Both the position numbers and the translations under genes were made by a program. Shown here piece after piece: positions 16,986 to 25,397 of a stretch of DNA of 64,000 nt. The notes below the pieces were generated by a model. It had not been told where the DNA came from and searched no databases. It was given only the letters and a program-made list of their open reading frames with translations. Source of the DNA: Canibacter zhuwentaonis (GTDB lineage Bacteria > Actinomycetota > Actinomycetes > Actinomycetales > Microbacteriaceae). Numbering within the stretch: the stretch's first letter is position 1; each line of letters opens with the position of its first letter. The stretch is taken from NCBI RefSeq assembly GCF_018531125.1, contig NZ_JAHDSY010000008.1. The stretch is one strand, 5' to 3'.

Positions 16986-18950
16986 ATGGCAGGCATAATT
17001 CCAAAATCAGATATTGCCGCTATTAAACAGCGGATTAATATAGTTGATCTGCTAAATGATTATGTCACGCTGAAGCGCGCCGGGGTTGATTCATTTAAGG
17101 GACTGTGCCCTTTTCACGAGGAGCGCACCCCGAGTTTTCACGTCAGCTTGAATCTGGGAACATACCACTGCTTTGGCTGCGGCGAGTCGGGCGACGCGAT
17201 CAGATTTTTGGAAAATTATGAGCATTTAAGTTTTATTGAAGCCGTAGAAAACCTCGCGGGTCGCATTAATTACACAATCAACTATGAAGCGGGCGATCAC
17301 AAACCCGACGGGGTTAGTAAAACGCGACTCTATGTGGCGCACCAGGTGGCTGGCGAGTTTTACGCTGCGCAGCTTAATACGCAACAGGGGCAAATCGCGG
17401 TGGATTTTTTGGCGCAGCGCGGGTTTGATAGGGAAGTGCTGGAGCGTTTTGGGGTGGGGTATTCACCCAACAGCTGGAACGCGCTATTCGGGCATCTTAT
17501 GGCAAAGGGTTTTAGGCAGGAAGAAATTCTTGAGAGTGGGCTTGTATCCCGGGGCAGCAAGGGCGTTTACGACCGTTTCAGAGGGCGTATTATGTGGCCG
17601 ATCCGCGATTCCACAGGGCAGCCCGTGGGGTTTGGTGCGCGTCGCCTGCTGGATTCTGACACCGGCCCCAAATATCTCAACAGCCCCGAGTCGGATATTT
17701 ATCACAAAGCGCAGCTGCTGTACGGAATCGACCTTGCGAAGCGGGTTATTGCGAAAAACAAGCGGGCCGTGATTGTTGAGGGCTACACTGACGTGATGGC
17801 GTGCCATCTGGCAGGAATCGAGTGCGCTGTTGCAACCTGCGGCACTGCTTTTGGGGCGCAGCACGTTGCTCTTTTGCGGCGGATCTTGGGCGACGATAGC
17901 ACCGCAGAGGTTATTTTCACTTTTGACCCGGATTCTGCGGGGCAGGCCGCGGCCCTGAAAGCGTACGGGGAAGAGCTGAAATTCAGTGCGCAAACATACG
18001 TTGCAAACAATTTATGGGGGCTTGATCCGAGCGATCTGCGGCAGCAGCGGGGTGATGACGAGCTGCGCAATATGTTCAATACGAAAACCCCGCTGTTTGA
18101 GTTTGCGCTGGAACATTCGATTCAGGGTTTTGATCTGAACGCCATTGCAAGCAGGTTTGCTGCTCTCCAGAATGCCGCGCCGATTGTGAAGCGGATCCGC
18201 AGCGCCACACTGCGCGCGGAGTACACACGCGAGCTAGCAATAATGTTGGGCATGGAGCTTGGACCGGTGCGTGCGGCGGTTGCAAACGCGAATCCGGATG
18301 CTGCCGGTCAGGGTTCGCGGCAGGCAACTGCGCAGGCGGAGCGGGTGGCAGGTGAGATGCCGTCTGGTGTGTATGCCGGGGGTGTCGGTGGCGTGTCGCC
18401 TGACGTGCGTGCGACCGCTGGCGCGGGTGGTGCACCGCGCGGTATGGATGCTGCCGATGGCGGCGCACAACCCGGCATATACGCCGGCTCTGTTGGCGAG
18501 CAGGAGGCTCTGAAAGTGATGATTCAGTATCCGCAGCTGATCGGGCTTGAGCTGTTATCGCGTGCAATGGAGGCGCATTTGAGCGCCGTGGCGCTGCGCG
18601 ATGTGCGCGACGCGGTTAAAGCGTGCCTGCCTAGTTTGGTAGCTGGCGCATCCGCTTTTGATGTTGAAGAAATAGTCGCGCGTACTCCCGAGCGGTCGCG
18701 ATCGCTTGTGAGGGCGCTTGCGTGCTCGCCGCTGCCTGTTGCTAACAGGGAAGGGCTTCCCCGCTATTGTAAGCAGATAGTGCGTGAACTGGTGCGGCAC
18801 GATCTTGAGAACCTACAGCGCGAACTGCGCCAGCGGTTGCAGCGCATGGCTGATGTTGGCAGCGCAGAAGCGGTTCAGATACAAAAATATCTGAGCGCTA
18901 TTGAACAGGAAAAACGCAATTTAAGACTTGCGGGAGAATTGTATGAATGA
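16986..18950 (+). CDS. dnaG: DNA primase DnaG
   Basis: 654 aa. CHC2 zinc finger (CPFHEERTPSF ... YHCFGCGESGD, about residues 41-67), RNA polymerase domain, Toprim with VIVEGYTDVMA and TFDPDSAGQAA, and a C-terminal helicase-binding region. It makes RNA primers for replication. Between the Toprim and C-terminal domains (about residues 430-505) lies a low-complexity Ala/Gly linker with an internal GVYAGGVG/GIYAGSVG repeat, longer than usual. Likely leaderless. Confidence 0.96.
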   Translation: MAGIIPKSDIAAIKQRINIVDLLNDYVTLKRAGVDSFKGLCPFHEERTPSFHVSLNLGTYHCFGCGESGDAIRFLENYEHLSFIEAVENLAGRINYTINYEAGDHKPDGVSKTRLYVAHQVAGEFYAAQLNTQQGQIAVDFLAQRGFDREVLERFGVGYSPNSWNALFGHLMAKGFRQEEILESGLVSRGSKGVYDRFRGRIMWPIRDSTGQPVGFGARRLLDSDTGPKYLNSPESDIYHKAQLLYGIDLAKRVIAKNKRAVIVEGYTDVMACHLAGIECAVATCGTAFGAQHVALLRRILGDDSTAEVIFTFDPDSAGQAAALKAYGEELKFSAQTYVANNLWGLDPSDLRQQRGDDELRNMFNTKTPLFEFALEHSIQGFDLNAIASRFAALQNAAPIVKRIRSATLRAEYTRELAIMLGMELGPVRAAVANANPDAAGQGSRQATAQAERVAGEMPSGVYAGGVGGVSPDVRATAGAGGAPRGMDAADGGAQPGIYAGSVGEQEALKVMIQYPQLIGLELLSRAMEAHLSAVALRDVRDAVKACLPSLVAGASAFDVEEIVARTPERSRSLVRALACSPLPVANREGLPRYCKQIVRELVRHDLENLQRELRQRLQRMADVGSAEAVQIQKYLSAIEQEKRNLRLAGELYE

Positions 18951-19182
18951 AGTTTTTGTGCGCGTGAGCGACCTGTCACTAGAGTATCTCGGACACGGTG
19001 GTCTGCCGTCTCATCGGGTGCTGATTATGCAGCACGGGCAGGCCGTTGGTGAGGGTCTTTTGCAGAGCGTGTTTGTCGGTGCCGGTCACGAGTATGTGAA
19101 ACAGATGGCGGATATTCTGCGCAGCACAGCTTTTGGCGAGGCAGCGGCGCGCAAAATCGAGGGTGATAACGAGGATCGTTGA
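18943..19182 (+). CDS. Small protein coupled to dnaG, function unknown
   Basis: 79 aa. ATG 18943 overlaps the dnaG end by 8 bases, with GGGAG at 18932-18936 as SD, so it is probably translated with dnaG. Mixed alpha/beta composition, no membrane segment, no motif recognised. The codon use resembles its neighbours, which supports a real gene. Confidence 0.6.
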   Translation: MNEVFVRVSDLSLEYLGHGGLPSHRVLIMQHGQAVGEGLLQSVFVGAGHEYVKQMADILRSTAFGEAAARKIEGDNEDR

Positions 19183-19188
19183 GACTAT

Positions 19189-19217
19189 TTGCGCTTTGTT
19201 TTGGATTGCTGTATAGT
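19189..19217 (+). promoter_or_regulatory. Promoter of tRNA-Asn
   Basis: -35 TTGCGC (19189-19194), a 17-base spacer and -10 TATAGT (19212-19217), about 20 bases before the tRNA. TATAGT also precedes the tRNA-Gly(GCC) cluster and tRNA-Gly(TCC). Confidence 0.6.
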
Positions 19218-19237
19218 TTATTGATGTCAATCGACAT

Positions 19238-19310
19238 TCCCTTGTAGCTCAATTGGCAGAGCAGCCGGCTGTTAACCGGCAGGTTGTTGGTTCGAGTCCA
19301 ACCGGGGGAG
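19238..19310 (+). tRNA. tRNA-Asn(GTT)
   Basis: 73 bases. Acceptor TCCCTTG pairs with CGGGGGA (two G-U pairs). The anticodon loop CTGTTAA gives GTT. T-arm GGTTCGAGTCC. CCA is not encoded. Confidence 0.96.
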
Positions 19311-19648
19311 CAGCACTGTCGCCGGTGGTGGTGGTTTTGTTCGTTGGCTGTTATCTGGCTGCTGCGCCTGTGAGCTTTGCGATAGCTATAGCGTTTCACT
19401 ATCCTTCATTATGTTCGTCTGTTAGCTTGTTGTACACAGCGGCGGTGATACTGCAATTCTGTGTTTGCCCGGCGGAGCGCGGATTCGCCGCGAGCAGAGG
19501 CTTGGTAAACACCGGTGTTTGTGAAAGAAGAGCGGTGCTGATGTTTTTGCGCAAGCATACACATCTTGGGTATTTTTCTCTTGCTGAGGTACTGTGTTAC
19601 GGGTCAATACTGGGATATTTTTAGGCGATTCAGGGGTGTGGTTTTGTC
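19311..19648 (+). other. Gene-poor stretch downstream of tRNA-Asn
   Basis: No recognisable gene. One frame is hydrophobic (VVVVLFVGCYLAAAPVSF onward), open to a stop at 19624, but it begins inside the tRNA and has no SD. A 27-codon ORF with a GAAAGAAGAG site upstream starts at about 19540 and ends at 19624. This may be decayed coding DNA. Confidence 0.35.
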
Positions 19649-19783
19649 GTGGAGATTGCTAAACACGACCTGCTTGGAATCCTGATTTTGGCTCACGCGG
19701 CAATTGTTGGTTACGTTTTTCAATTATTAAGGCAAGCAAATCAGAGCATCGCAGGCGCGCTAATATTATCGGGGCAGCGGTGA
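19649..19783 (+). CDS. Tiny hydrophobic ORF (first of an overlapping pair)
   Basis: 44 codons from GTG 19649. The translation (VEIAKHDLLGILILAHAAI...) is one probable membrane helix followed by polar residues. Its TGA overlaps the GTG of the next ORF (GTGA at 19780-19783). A weak GGGG site lies about 12 bases upstream. It is either a real small membrane protein or the first half of a frameshifted gene. Confidence 0.3.
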   Translation: MEIAKHDLLGILILAHAAIVGYVFQLLRQANQSIAGALILSGQR

Positions 19784-19953
19784 TTGCGCCGGTGATACTG
19801 GTGATTTTGGTGGTGGCTAATAATGCCCTATCCGGGGCTGTTTTCCTCGTTGCGATACTGCTGTATATGTTCTGCAAGCAGCGCGGATACTGTTTCAAGC
19901 GCCCCGCACAGCTCTCCTCGTTGAAAGTTACAGAGGGCGACCAGACTGCTTAA
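19780..19953 (+). CDS. Tiny hydrophobic ORF (second of an overlapping pair)
   Basis: 57 codons from GTG 19780: two hydrophobic spans (VIAPVILVILVV and AVFLVAILLYMF), then a basic/polar tail ending LKVTEGDQTA. The stop lies inside the terminator hairpin at 19936-19976. Read with the previous ORF it would form a membrane protein of about 100 aa with three helices. No family was recognised. Confidence 0.3.
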   Translation: MIAPVILVILVVANNALSGAVFLVAILLYMFCKQRGYCFKRPAQLSSLKVTEGDQTA

Positions 19954-19976
19954 CGTTGTTTGGTCGCCTTTGTTTT
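19936..19976 (+). terminator. Intrinsic terminator
   Basis: GGCGACCA (19936-19943) pairs with TGGTCGCC (19961-19968), extendable by three pairs inward, followed by TTTGTTTT. It would end transcripts from tRNA-Asn and the small ORFs. Confidence 0.85.
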
Positions 19977-20062
19977 AGGGATAACTTGTGCCGCGGTTGC
20001 GCAACTGCGGGTAAGTTGCTCCAGTTTGTGCTAGTATTTCAGTATCTCGCAATTTGTGTCGG

Positions 20063-20089
20063 TGTGCGTTAATTTTTTGTTAACGCACA
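20063..20089 (+). other. 10-bp hairpin with TTTTTTG loop upstream of tRNA-Pro
   Basis: TGTGCGTTAA (20063-20072) and TTAACGCACA (20080-20089) are exact complements around a 7-base T-rich loop. It lies about 38 bases upstream of the TATAAT box and could be an operator or a structural element; no T run follows it. Confidence 0.55.
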
Positions 20090-20126
20090 GGTCGGTTGTT
20101 TGTGGCGCTTATTCAGCTTGATCGGG

Positions 20127-20132
20127 TATAAT
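20127..20132 (+). promoter_or_regulatory. -10 box upstream of tRNA-Pro and tig
   Basis: A perfect TATAAT about 67 bases before tRNA-Pro. No matching -35 is obvious. No terminator is seen between the tRNA and tig, so both may share this transcript. Confidence 0.5.
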
Positions 20133-20198
20133 GGTTAAGATGTAAGTGTGCTGTAATGGCAATTGCTTGTGTTGGTTTGGTCGGTTTCCCGATTGCCT

Positions 20199-20273
20199 CG
20201 GGGTGTAGCTCAGCTTGGCTAGAGCGTCCGGTTTGGGTCCGGAAGGTCGCAGGTTCGAATCCTGTCACCCCGA
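20199..20273 (+). tRNA. tRNA-Pro(TGG)
   Basis: 75 bases. Acceptor CGGGGTG pairs with CACCCCG. The anticodon stem TCCGG/CCGGA holds loop TTTGGGT, anticodon TGG. T-arm GGTTCGAATCC. CCA is not encoded. tig begins 60 bases later. Confidence 0.96.
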
Positions 20274-20332
20274 CTGACCGACACAAACAAAACTTATTAT
20301 TTTGTATAAGCGATCAAACGAGAGGTTTAATT

Positions 20333-21676
20333 TTGCCGATTAACAAAGCTGAAAAGCTAAGCTCAACCCGCGCAAAACTCACTGTGATGCTCACAGAGGC
20401 AGATTTAGAGCCTTATCTAAAAGATGCGTATAAGAACATTTCAAACCAGGTTTCAGTTCCCGGTTTCCGTAAAGGTCACGTGCCCGCACCCATTATTGAT
20501 AAGCGTATTGGCAAAGGCGCTGTTATTCAAGAGGCACTTAATAACTCACTTGATGATTTTTTCCAGATAGCGCTTAAGGAATCAGGCGAGCGTCCGCTCG
20601 GTCGTCCAACCGCAGATGTTGAAAAGTGGCTTGACCCTAAAGATCCCGAGAGTGAGCTTGTGCTCGCATTTGAGCTTGAGGTGCGTCCAGAGTTTAAAAT
20701 GCCGCAGTACTCACGCTACGTTATCAACGTGGACGATGCTGATATTGCAGAAGACGCAACTGAAACAGAGCTTGATAAACTGCGTGAAAACTTCGGTGAG
20801 CTTAAAAATGTTGAGCGCGCAGCCGCTAAAGACGACTATGTAACCATTGACATGGTTGCATCAATCGACGGCAAAGAGGTGGATCGTGCTGAGGGAGTTT
20901 CATACAAGGTTGGTGCGGGCAATATGCTTGACGGGATGGATGAGGCGCTTGAAACCCTCACAGCAGGAGAAAAAACCACATTCAAGTCACAGCTGCTGGG
21001 CGGTGAGTTCGAGGGTCAGGACGCTGAGATTGAGGTTACCGTAAATGTCGTGCAGGAGCGCGAGCTTGCGGCAGCTGATGACGAGTTTGCAAAGCTTGCG
21101 AGCGAGTTTGAAACCATAGCAGAACTGCGCGAAGACATTGCTAAACGAGTGCAGCAGCGGGCAGTTTTTGAGCAGGGAGTTCAGGCACGCGATATTTTCA
21201 TTGAAAAATTAATTGACGGTTCAAAAATTGAGCTTTCTGATGAGTTTATTGCTGAAAGCGCGCAAGAGCACATTGCAAACCAGGGCGTTGAAAACGACGC
21301 AGAGCGTCGCGCTGAAATCAAAGCTGAAGTTGCAAAACAGGTTAAAATGCAGATTCTCTTTGACGCGATTATCGAGCAGGAAAATGTGCGCCCAACTCAA
21401 AACGAGATCAGCGCTTATATTTTCCAAGCGGCACAGCAGTACGGCATTGAGCCTGGACAGTTTATACAGATGGTTTCTCAGAACGGACAGCTGGGCGTAA
21501 TCTCCGGCGAGGTTGCACGCAATAAGGCACTTGCTATTGCGCTTGGTAAAACAACCGTTAAAGATAAGAGCGGCAATATTGTTGATCTTAGCGAGTTCAC
21601 CCGCGTTGATGAGGAGTCAGACGATTCCGACAGTAACGCTGGAGCAGATCATGATGAGAGCTCAGCAGTTAAATAA
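20333..21676 (+). CDS. tig: Trigger factor (ribosome-associated chaperone and PPIase)
   Basis: 447 aa from TTG 20333, chosen because GAGAGG lies about seven bases upstream and the protein then begins LPINKAEKLSSTRAKLTV like other trigger factors. The longer open frame runs back through tRNA-Pro and is not credible. It has the ribosome-binding motif GFRKGHVP, then the FKBP-type domain and the helical C-terminal arms, with an acidic Asp/Ser-rich tail. It folds nascent chains at the ribosome exit. It precedes clpP1P2X as usual. Confidence 0.96.
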   Translation: MPINKAEKLSSTRAKLTVMLTEADLEPYLKDAYKNISNQVSVPGFRKGHVPAPIIDKRIGKGAVIQEALNNSLDDFFQIALKESGERPLGRPTADVEKWLDPKDPESELVLAFELEVRPEFKMPQYSRYVINVDDADIAEDATETELDKLRENFGELKNVERAAAKDDYVTIDMVASIDGKEVDRAEGVSYKVGAGNMLDGMDEALETLTAGEKTTFKSQLLGGEFEGQDAEIEVTVNVVQERELAAADDEFAKLASEFETIAELREDIAKRVQQRAVFEQGVQARDIFIEKLIDGSKIELSDEFIAESAQEHIANQGVENDAERRAEIKAEVAKQVKMQILFDAIIEQENVRPTQNEISAYIFQAAQQYGIEPGQFIQMVSQNGQLGVISGEVARNKALAIALGKTTVKDKSGNIVDLSEFTRVDEESDDSDSNAGADHDESSAVK

Positions 21677-21688
21677 CTAATTGTTTCT

Positions 21689-21723
21689 AAGACCCGGTTG
21701 CGCAAAATGTGCAACCGGGTCTT
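21689..21723 (+). terminator. Hairpin after tig
   Basis: A perfect 13-bp inverted repeat (21689-21701 and 21711-21723). The following bases are GTCGCAG, so the T tail is poor and the hairpin may reduce rather than stop read-through into clpP1. Confidence 0.7.
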
Positions 21724-21815
21724 GTCGCAGCAGGGCAAATAGTTTGCCCTTGGCGAACAAACGAGATAAATTTCACAAATGCTAGTATTCTCGTAATTGT
21801 ACTAATAGAAAGTGA

Positions 21816-22415
21816 GTGGCAATTAAAATGAATAATCAGGCTGCGCAACAGGCTAGTGTTTTTGATCGTTTACTAAAAGATCGCATTATCTGGTTGGGTC
21901 AAGAGGTGAGCGACTCTAATGCTAATGAAATCTGTGCAAAAATTCTGCTGTTAGCTGCGGAGGATCCAAAATCTGATATTTATTTATACATTAATTCTCC
22001 CGGCGGATCGATCACTGCCGGAATGGCTATTTACGACACGATGCAGTTTGTGCAAAATGATATTGTCACAGTCGGTATTGGTATGGCAGCGTCGATGGGG
22101 CAGTTCCTACTCACAGCGGGCACACGCGGTAAGCGGTATATAACACCAAACGCCAGGGTGCTGTTGCACCAGCCGCACGGCGGATTCGGCGGCACAGCCA
22201 GCGATATTCAAACACAGGCGCAACTGATTTTGGGAATGAAACAGCGCCTGGCTGAAATTACCGCGGCAAACACGGGCAAAACTGTTGAGCAAATACACGC
22301 TGACGGAGATCGCGATCGCTGGTTCAACGCAGAAGAAGCGCTTGAGTACGGTTTTATTGATTATATTCGAGAATCAGCAAACGACGTTGTCGGTGGCGCA
22401 GGCACTAAAAATTAG
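21816..22415 (+). CDS. clpP1: ATP-dependent Clp protease proteolytic subunit 1
   Basis: 199 aa from GTG 21816; ATG 21828 is an alternative. Catalytic triad Ser93 (AASMGQ), His118 (LLHQPHGG) and Asp167 (RDRWFNAEEA). It forms the mixed ClpP1P2 tetradecamer of Actinobacteria, cytoplasmic. clpP2 starts 17 bases downstream. Confidence 0.96.
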   Translation: MAIKMNNQAAQQASVFDRLLKDRIIWLGQEVSDSNANEICAKILLLAAEDPKSDIYLYINSPGGSITAGMAIYDTMQFVQNDIVTVGIGMAASMGQFLLTAGTRGKRYITPNARVLLHQPHGGFGGTASDIQTQAQLILGMKQRLAEITAANTGKTVEQIHADGDRDRWFNAEEALEYGFIDYIRESANDVVGGAGTKN

Positions 22416-22432
22416 TTACAGAGGATAAAAAT

Positions 22433-23089
22433 ATGTTGAACACTTCACAAAAACCAAACGTACTACGCAATATGCCACAGGTGCGCTATGTGTTACCAAC
22501 CTTTGAAGAGCGCACAGCATACGGTTACAAAAGACAGGATCCGTACGCAAAACTCTTTGAAGACAGGATTATTTTTTTGGGCGTGCAGGTTGACGATGCT
22601 TCAGCTGACGACATTATGGCGCAGCTATTGGTGCTCGAAAGCCAAGATCCAGATCGTGACATTATGATGTACATTAACTCTCCGGGCGGCTCATTCACTG
22701 CGATGACCGCAATCTACGACACCATGCAGTACATTAAACCGCAGGTGCAAACGGTGTGCCTGGGGCAGGCAGCATCCGCAGCCGCTGTTTTGCTGGCTGG
22801 TGGCGCGCCGGGGAAGCGTCTTGCATTGCCGAACGCGAGAGTTATGATCCACCAGCCCGCAACAGGTGAGGCGGGGCGCGGTCAAGCATCTGACATTGAG
22901 ATTCAAGCAAAAGAAATTATGCGGATGCGTGAATGGCTTGAAGAAACTCTCGCGCAACACTCCAATCGCAGTGTTGAGGATGTTAAAAAAGACATCGACC
23001 GTGACAAAATGCTAAACTCGCAGGAAGCGCTTGAATACGGGCTAATAGATCAGATTCTAAAAAGCCGTAAAGAAGCACAGGCTTCATAA
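22433..23089 (+). CDS. clpP2: ATP-dependent Clp protease proteolytic subunit 2
   Basis: 218 aa. Triad Ser115 (QAASAAA), His140 (MIHQPA) and Asp191 (DRDKMLNSQEA). The longer N-terminus (about 35 residues, FEERTAYGYKRQDPY) is the ClpP2 type. SD AGAGGA upstream. Operon partner of clpP1 and clpX. Confidence 0.96.
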   Translation: MLNTSQKPNVLRNMPQVRYVLPTFEERTAYGYKRQDPYAKLFEDRIIFLGVQVDDASADDIMAQLLVLESQDPDRDIMMYINSPGGSFTAMTAIYDTMQYIKPQVQTVCLGQAASAAAVLLAGGAPGKRLALPNARVMIHQPATGEAGRGQASDIEIQAKEIMRMREWLEETLAQHSNRSVEDVKKDIDRDKMLNSQEALEYGLIDQILKSRKEAQAS

Positions 23090-23167
23090 AAGTTTTAGCT
23101 TTGCGGCGGGGTATGCGGTTTTGCCGCTAAAAATGTTTAACATTGTTAAATAGTTTGGAGGCGATAA

Positions 23168-24451
23168 ATGGCTAAAATTAGTGATTCGGGCGATACCCTA
23201 AAATGCTCGTTCTGTGGCAAAACACAGAAGCAGGTTGAGCAGCTAATCGCGGGCACGTACGTTTACATATGTAACGAGTGCGTTGCAACCTGTGCTGAAA
23301 TAATTGCAACCCGCGAAACCTCAGAGAGCAGCTCTGAAGTTGCGCTAAACCCGGCAAAACCGCGTGAGATTGCGGAGTTTCTAGACCAGTATGTGATCGG
23401 TCAAGATCGCGCAAAACAGGCTCTTGCGGTCGCTGTTTACACCCACTATAAGCGGGTGCAAAACAGTCGTAAACTCGCCAGGCAAGATGATAAAGCACAA
23501 GATCTTGAAATCTCAAAATCTAATGTGCTGATAATCGGGCCCACAGGAACCGGTAAAACTCAGCTGGCGCAGGCGCTCGCCAAACAGCTTGACGTGCCCT
23601 TCACAATAGCCGACGCAACCGCTCTCACGCAGGCGGGGTACGTTGGAGAAGATGTTGAGAGCATTCTGTCGGGGCTGTTAAGAGCAGCGGATTTTGACGT
23701 TGCCAAAGCCCAGCACGGTATTGTTTATATTGACGAGATAGACAAAATAGCTCGTAAATCTGACGGTCCCTCAACCTCGCGAGACGTTTCAGGTGAGGGA
23801 GTGCAGCAGGCGCTGCTTAAAATCTTTGAGGGAACTGTAGCTGCCGTGCCACCCGAGGGCGGTCGTAAAATGCCTGATCAAGAACACATTAACATTGACA
23901 CGAGCAACATTTTGTTTATTGTTGCCGGTGCTTTTGCCGGCCTTGATGAGGTTGTGCAGAAGCGTTTGGGGCGCGGTGGAATTGGCTTCGGCGCTGAAAT
24001 CGGCGATAAAATAGTGGCGCGAGATGCCTATTCAAAGGTAGAGCCAGAAGACCTGCAAAAGTACGGCATAATTCCTGAGCTGATCGGGCGCTTGCCCGTG
24101 ATCACGAGCGTTGATCCGCTGGATGAAACGTCTCTTGTGCGAATTCTTACAGAACCGCGCAATGCTCTGATTAAGCAGTACAAGTACCTGTTTGAGCTTG
24201 ACGGGGTTGAGCTTGACTTTACGCAGGATGCGCTCGCAGAGATTGCGCAGCAGGCGCTTGCGCGCGGCACGGGCGCGCGAGGTCTGCGTTCGATTCTGGA
24301 GCGCGTGTTAGCTCCCGTAATGTTTCACGCGCCATCTGACAACACGATTGTGAAAGTGTTAATAACCGTTGATGTGATTAACGGATCGGCGCAGCCACGG
24401 GTGCTTCGCAAAAAACGCGGCATTAAAAAGAGCACCACGGGCGCGGCGTAG
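23168..24451 (+). CDS. clpX: ATP-dependent Clp protease ATP-binding subunit ClpX
   Basis: 427 aa. N-terminal C4 zinc domain (Cys13, Cys16, Cys35, Cys38), Walker A GPTGTGKT, pore loop GYVGEDVE, Walker B IVYIDEID and sensor/arginine regions of AAA+. It unfolds substrates for ClpP. SD GGAGG (23157-23161). It ends the tig-clp block. Confidence 0.97.
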   Translation: MAKISDSGDTLKCSFCGKTQKQVEQLIAGTYVYICNECVATCAEIIATRETSESSSEVALNPAKPREIAEFLDQYVIGQDRAKQALAVAVYTHYKRVQNSRKLARQDDKAQDLEISKSNVLIIGPTGTGKTQLAQALAKQLDVPFTIADATALTQAGYVGEDVESILSGLLRAADFDVAKAQHGIVYIDEIDKIARKSDGPSTSRDVSGEGVQQALLKIFEGTVAAVPPEGGRKMPDQEHINIDTSNILFIVAGAFAGLDEVVQKRLGRGGIGFGAEIGDKIVARDAYSKVEPEDLQKYGIIPELIGRLPVITSVDPLDETSLVRILTEPRNALIKQYKYLFELDGVELDFTQDALAEIAQQALARGTGARGLRSILERVLAPVMFHAPSDNTIVKVLITVDVINGSAQPRVLRKKRGIKKSTTGAA

Positions 24452-24487
24452 CATCTACGGCGCGGAATGGTTTGTTTAATGGCACGA

Positions 24488-24985
24488 TTATTCCTGCGCG
24501 GCTGCTGCTATTTCCAGGCTTAGCAGCGCTCCGGCTGCGTTTTGCGGATCGGGCGCTGTAACAGTAAGGACGGTGAAACCGGGTTTTGAGTAGTGTGCCG
24601 AAACAAAGCCGTGAGCATCAGTGCTTGTTTCGCCGTCGCTAACATACCCGGAAGCGCTCATAAGTTTTTCGCGCAGTGCGTCTGCTTGATCAGCCTGCGG
24701 CACAGCATAAACAATAAACCACGACCCGGCAGTGCGCTCACCCGCATCATAAATCTCCTTGTCAGCTGGGGCATATAACGCAGCAGCGGGCAGTGAATGC
24801 GGTCTTTTCTGATTTCGCTGATAGGTTTGATCCTTTTCCGTGTCCTGCCAACTGTTAGATTCAGCAGATTTAGCGGGGTCTGGTTTATTGTCGCCGTTTA
24901 CAGAGCTGCACGCGCTTAAAGCTAGTGTGAGAATGCTCGCAATGGCTAACAGCTTAGGTCGTGATTTTTTAGATCCAGTCATCAT
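24488..24985 (-). CDS. Predicted lipoprotein, function unknown
   Basis: 165 aa. Basic start, hydrophobic stretch and lipobox LSAC with Cys26, followed by a polar linker and a domain of about 95 residues (GSWFIVYAVPQADQADALREKL ... FTVLTVTAP). The start overlaps the upstream gene by 17 bases and GAGG precedes the double ATG (24985 or 24982). Third gene of the valS operon. No family recognised. Confidence 0.75.
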   Translation of the reverse strand: MMTGSKKSRPKLLAIASILTLALSACSSVNGDNKPDPAKSAESNSWQDTEKDQTYQRNQKRPHSLPAAALYAPADKEIYDAGERTAGSWFIVYAVPQADQADALREKLMSASGYVSDGETSTDAHGFVSAHYSKPGFTVLTVTAPDPQNAAGALLSLEIAAAAQE

Positions 24986-25397
24986 CTGCCTCAGAAAATC
25001 CTAGCTCCGCGGTAATTTCGCGCGGTTCGGGGTTGGGGGCATGCACGATGTTAAATTTATCAGCCAGCGCCTGTGCGGTAGCGCACCCGGCAGGGGGCGT
25101 TACACTAAGGCGCGGCTCGTTTTCAAGCCAGGTTAGTTTCCAGTATCCGCCACGCAGGGGATTTATAGTGTGCTGCTGGGGTGCAGGGTCGCCCTGCGAG
25201 GTTACCGGGTCGCTCGGATTCGTGCCTGCGCCGCTTTGTCGAGTTACTACGGGAGTGCTCTGGTGAGCCGGTGTTGGGATGCCCTGGCAGGCTGCATCCC
25301 AATTCCTCTCGGACTGGCGTACAAGATCGTGCAGCTGCGGAGGAACACCCGTGGGTATTTCTGCCGTACCGATACGCCAACTAGTGCCCAATCGCAT
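24969..25397 (-). CDS. Protein of unknown function coupled to valS
   Basis: 142 aa. The ATG at 25397 overlaps the valS stop in TAATG, so translation is coupled. A polar Pro/Thr/Gln-rich middle (about residues 45-80) is followed by a small domain (YWKLTWLENEPRLSVTPPA ... ITAELGFSEADDDW). No membrane segment or motif was recognised. Possibly a partner of the downstream lipoprotein. Confidence 0.65.
   Translation of the reverse strand: MRLGTSWRIGTAEIPTGVPPQLHDLVRQSERNWDAACQGIPTPAHQSTPVVTRQSGAGTNPSDPVTSQGDPAPQQHTINPLRGGYWKLTWLENEPRLSVTPPAGCATAQALADKFNIVHAPNPEPREITAELGFSEADDDWI

Noticed and set aside
19253..19624. ORF of about 123 codons starting inside tRNA-Asn
   Set aside because: Begins within the tRNA, has no SD and no recognisable domain; kept only as a note on the gene-poor stretch.
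20156..20332. N-terminal extension of trigger factor through tRNA-Pro
   Set aside because: The extra frame covers the whole tRNA gene, and a good SD with a TTG at 20333 gives the family-typical N-terminus.
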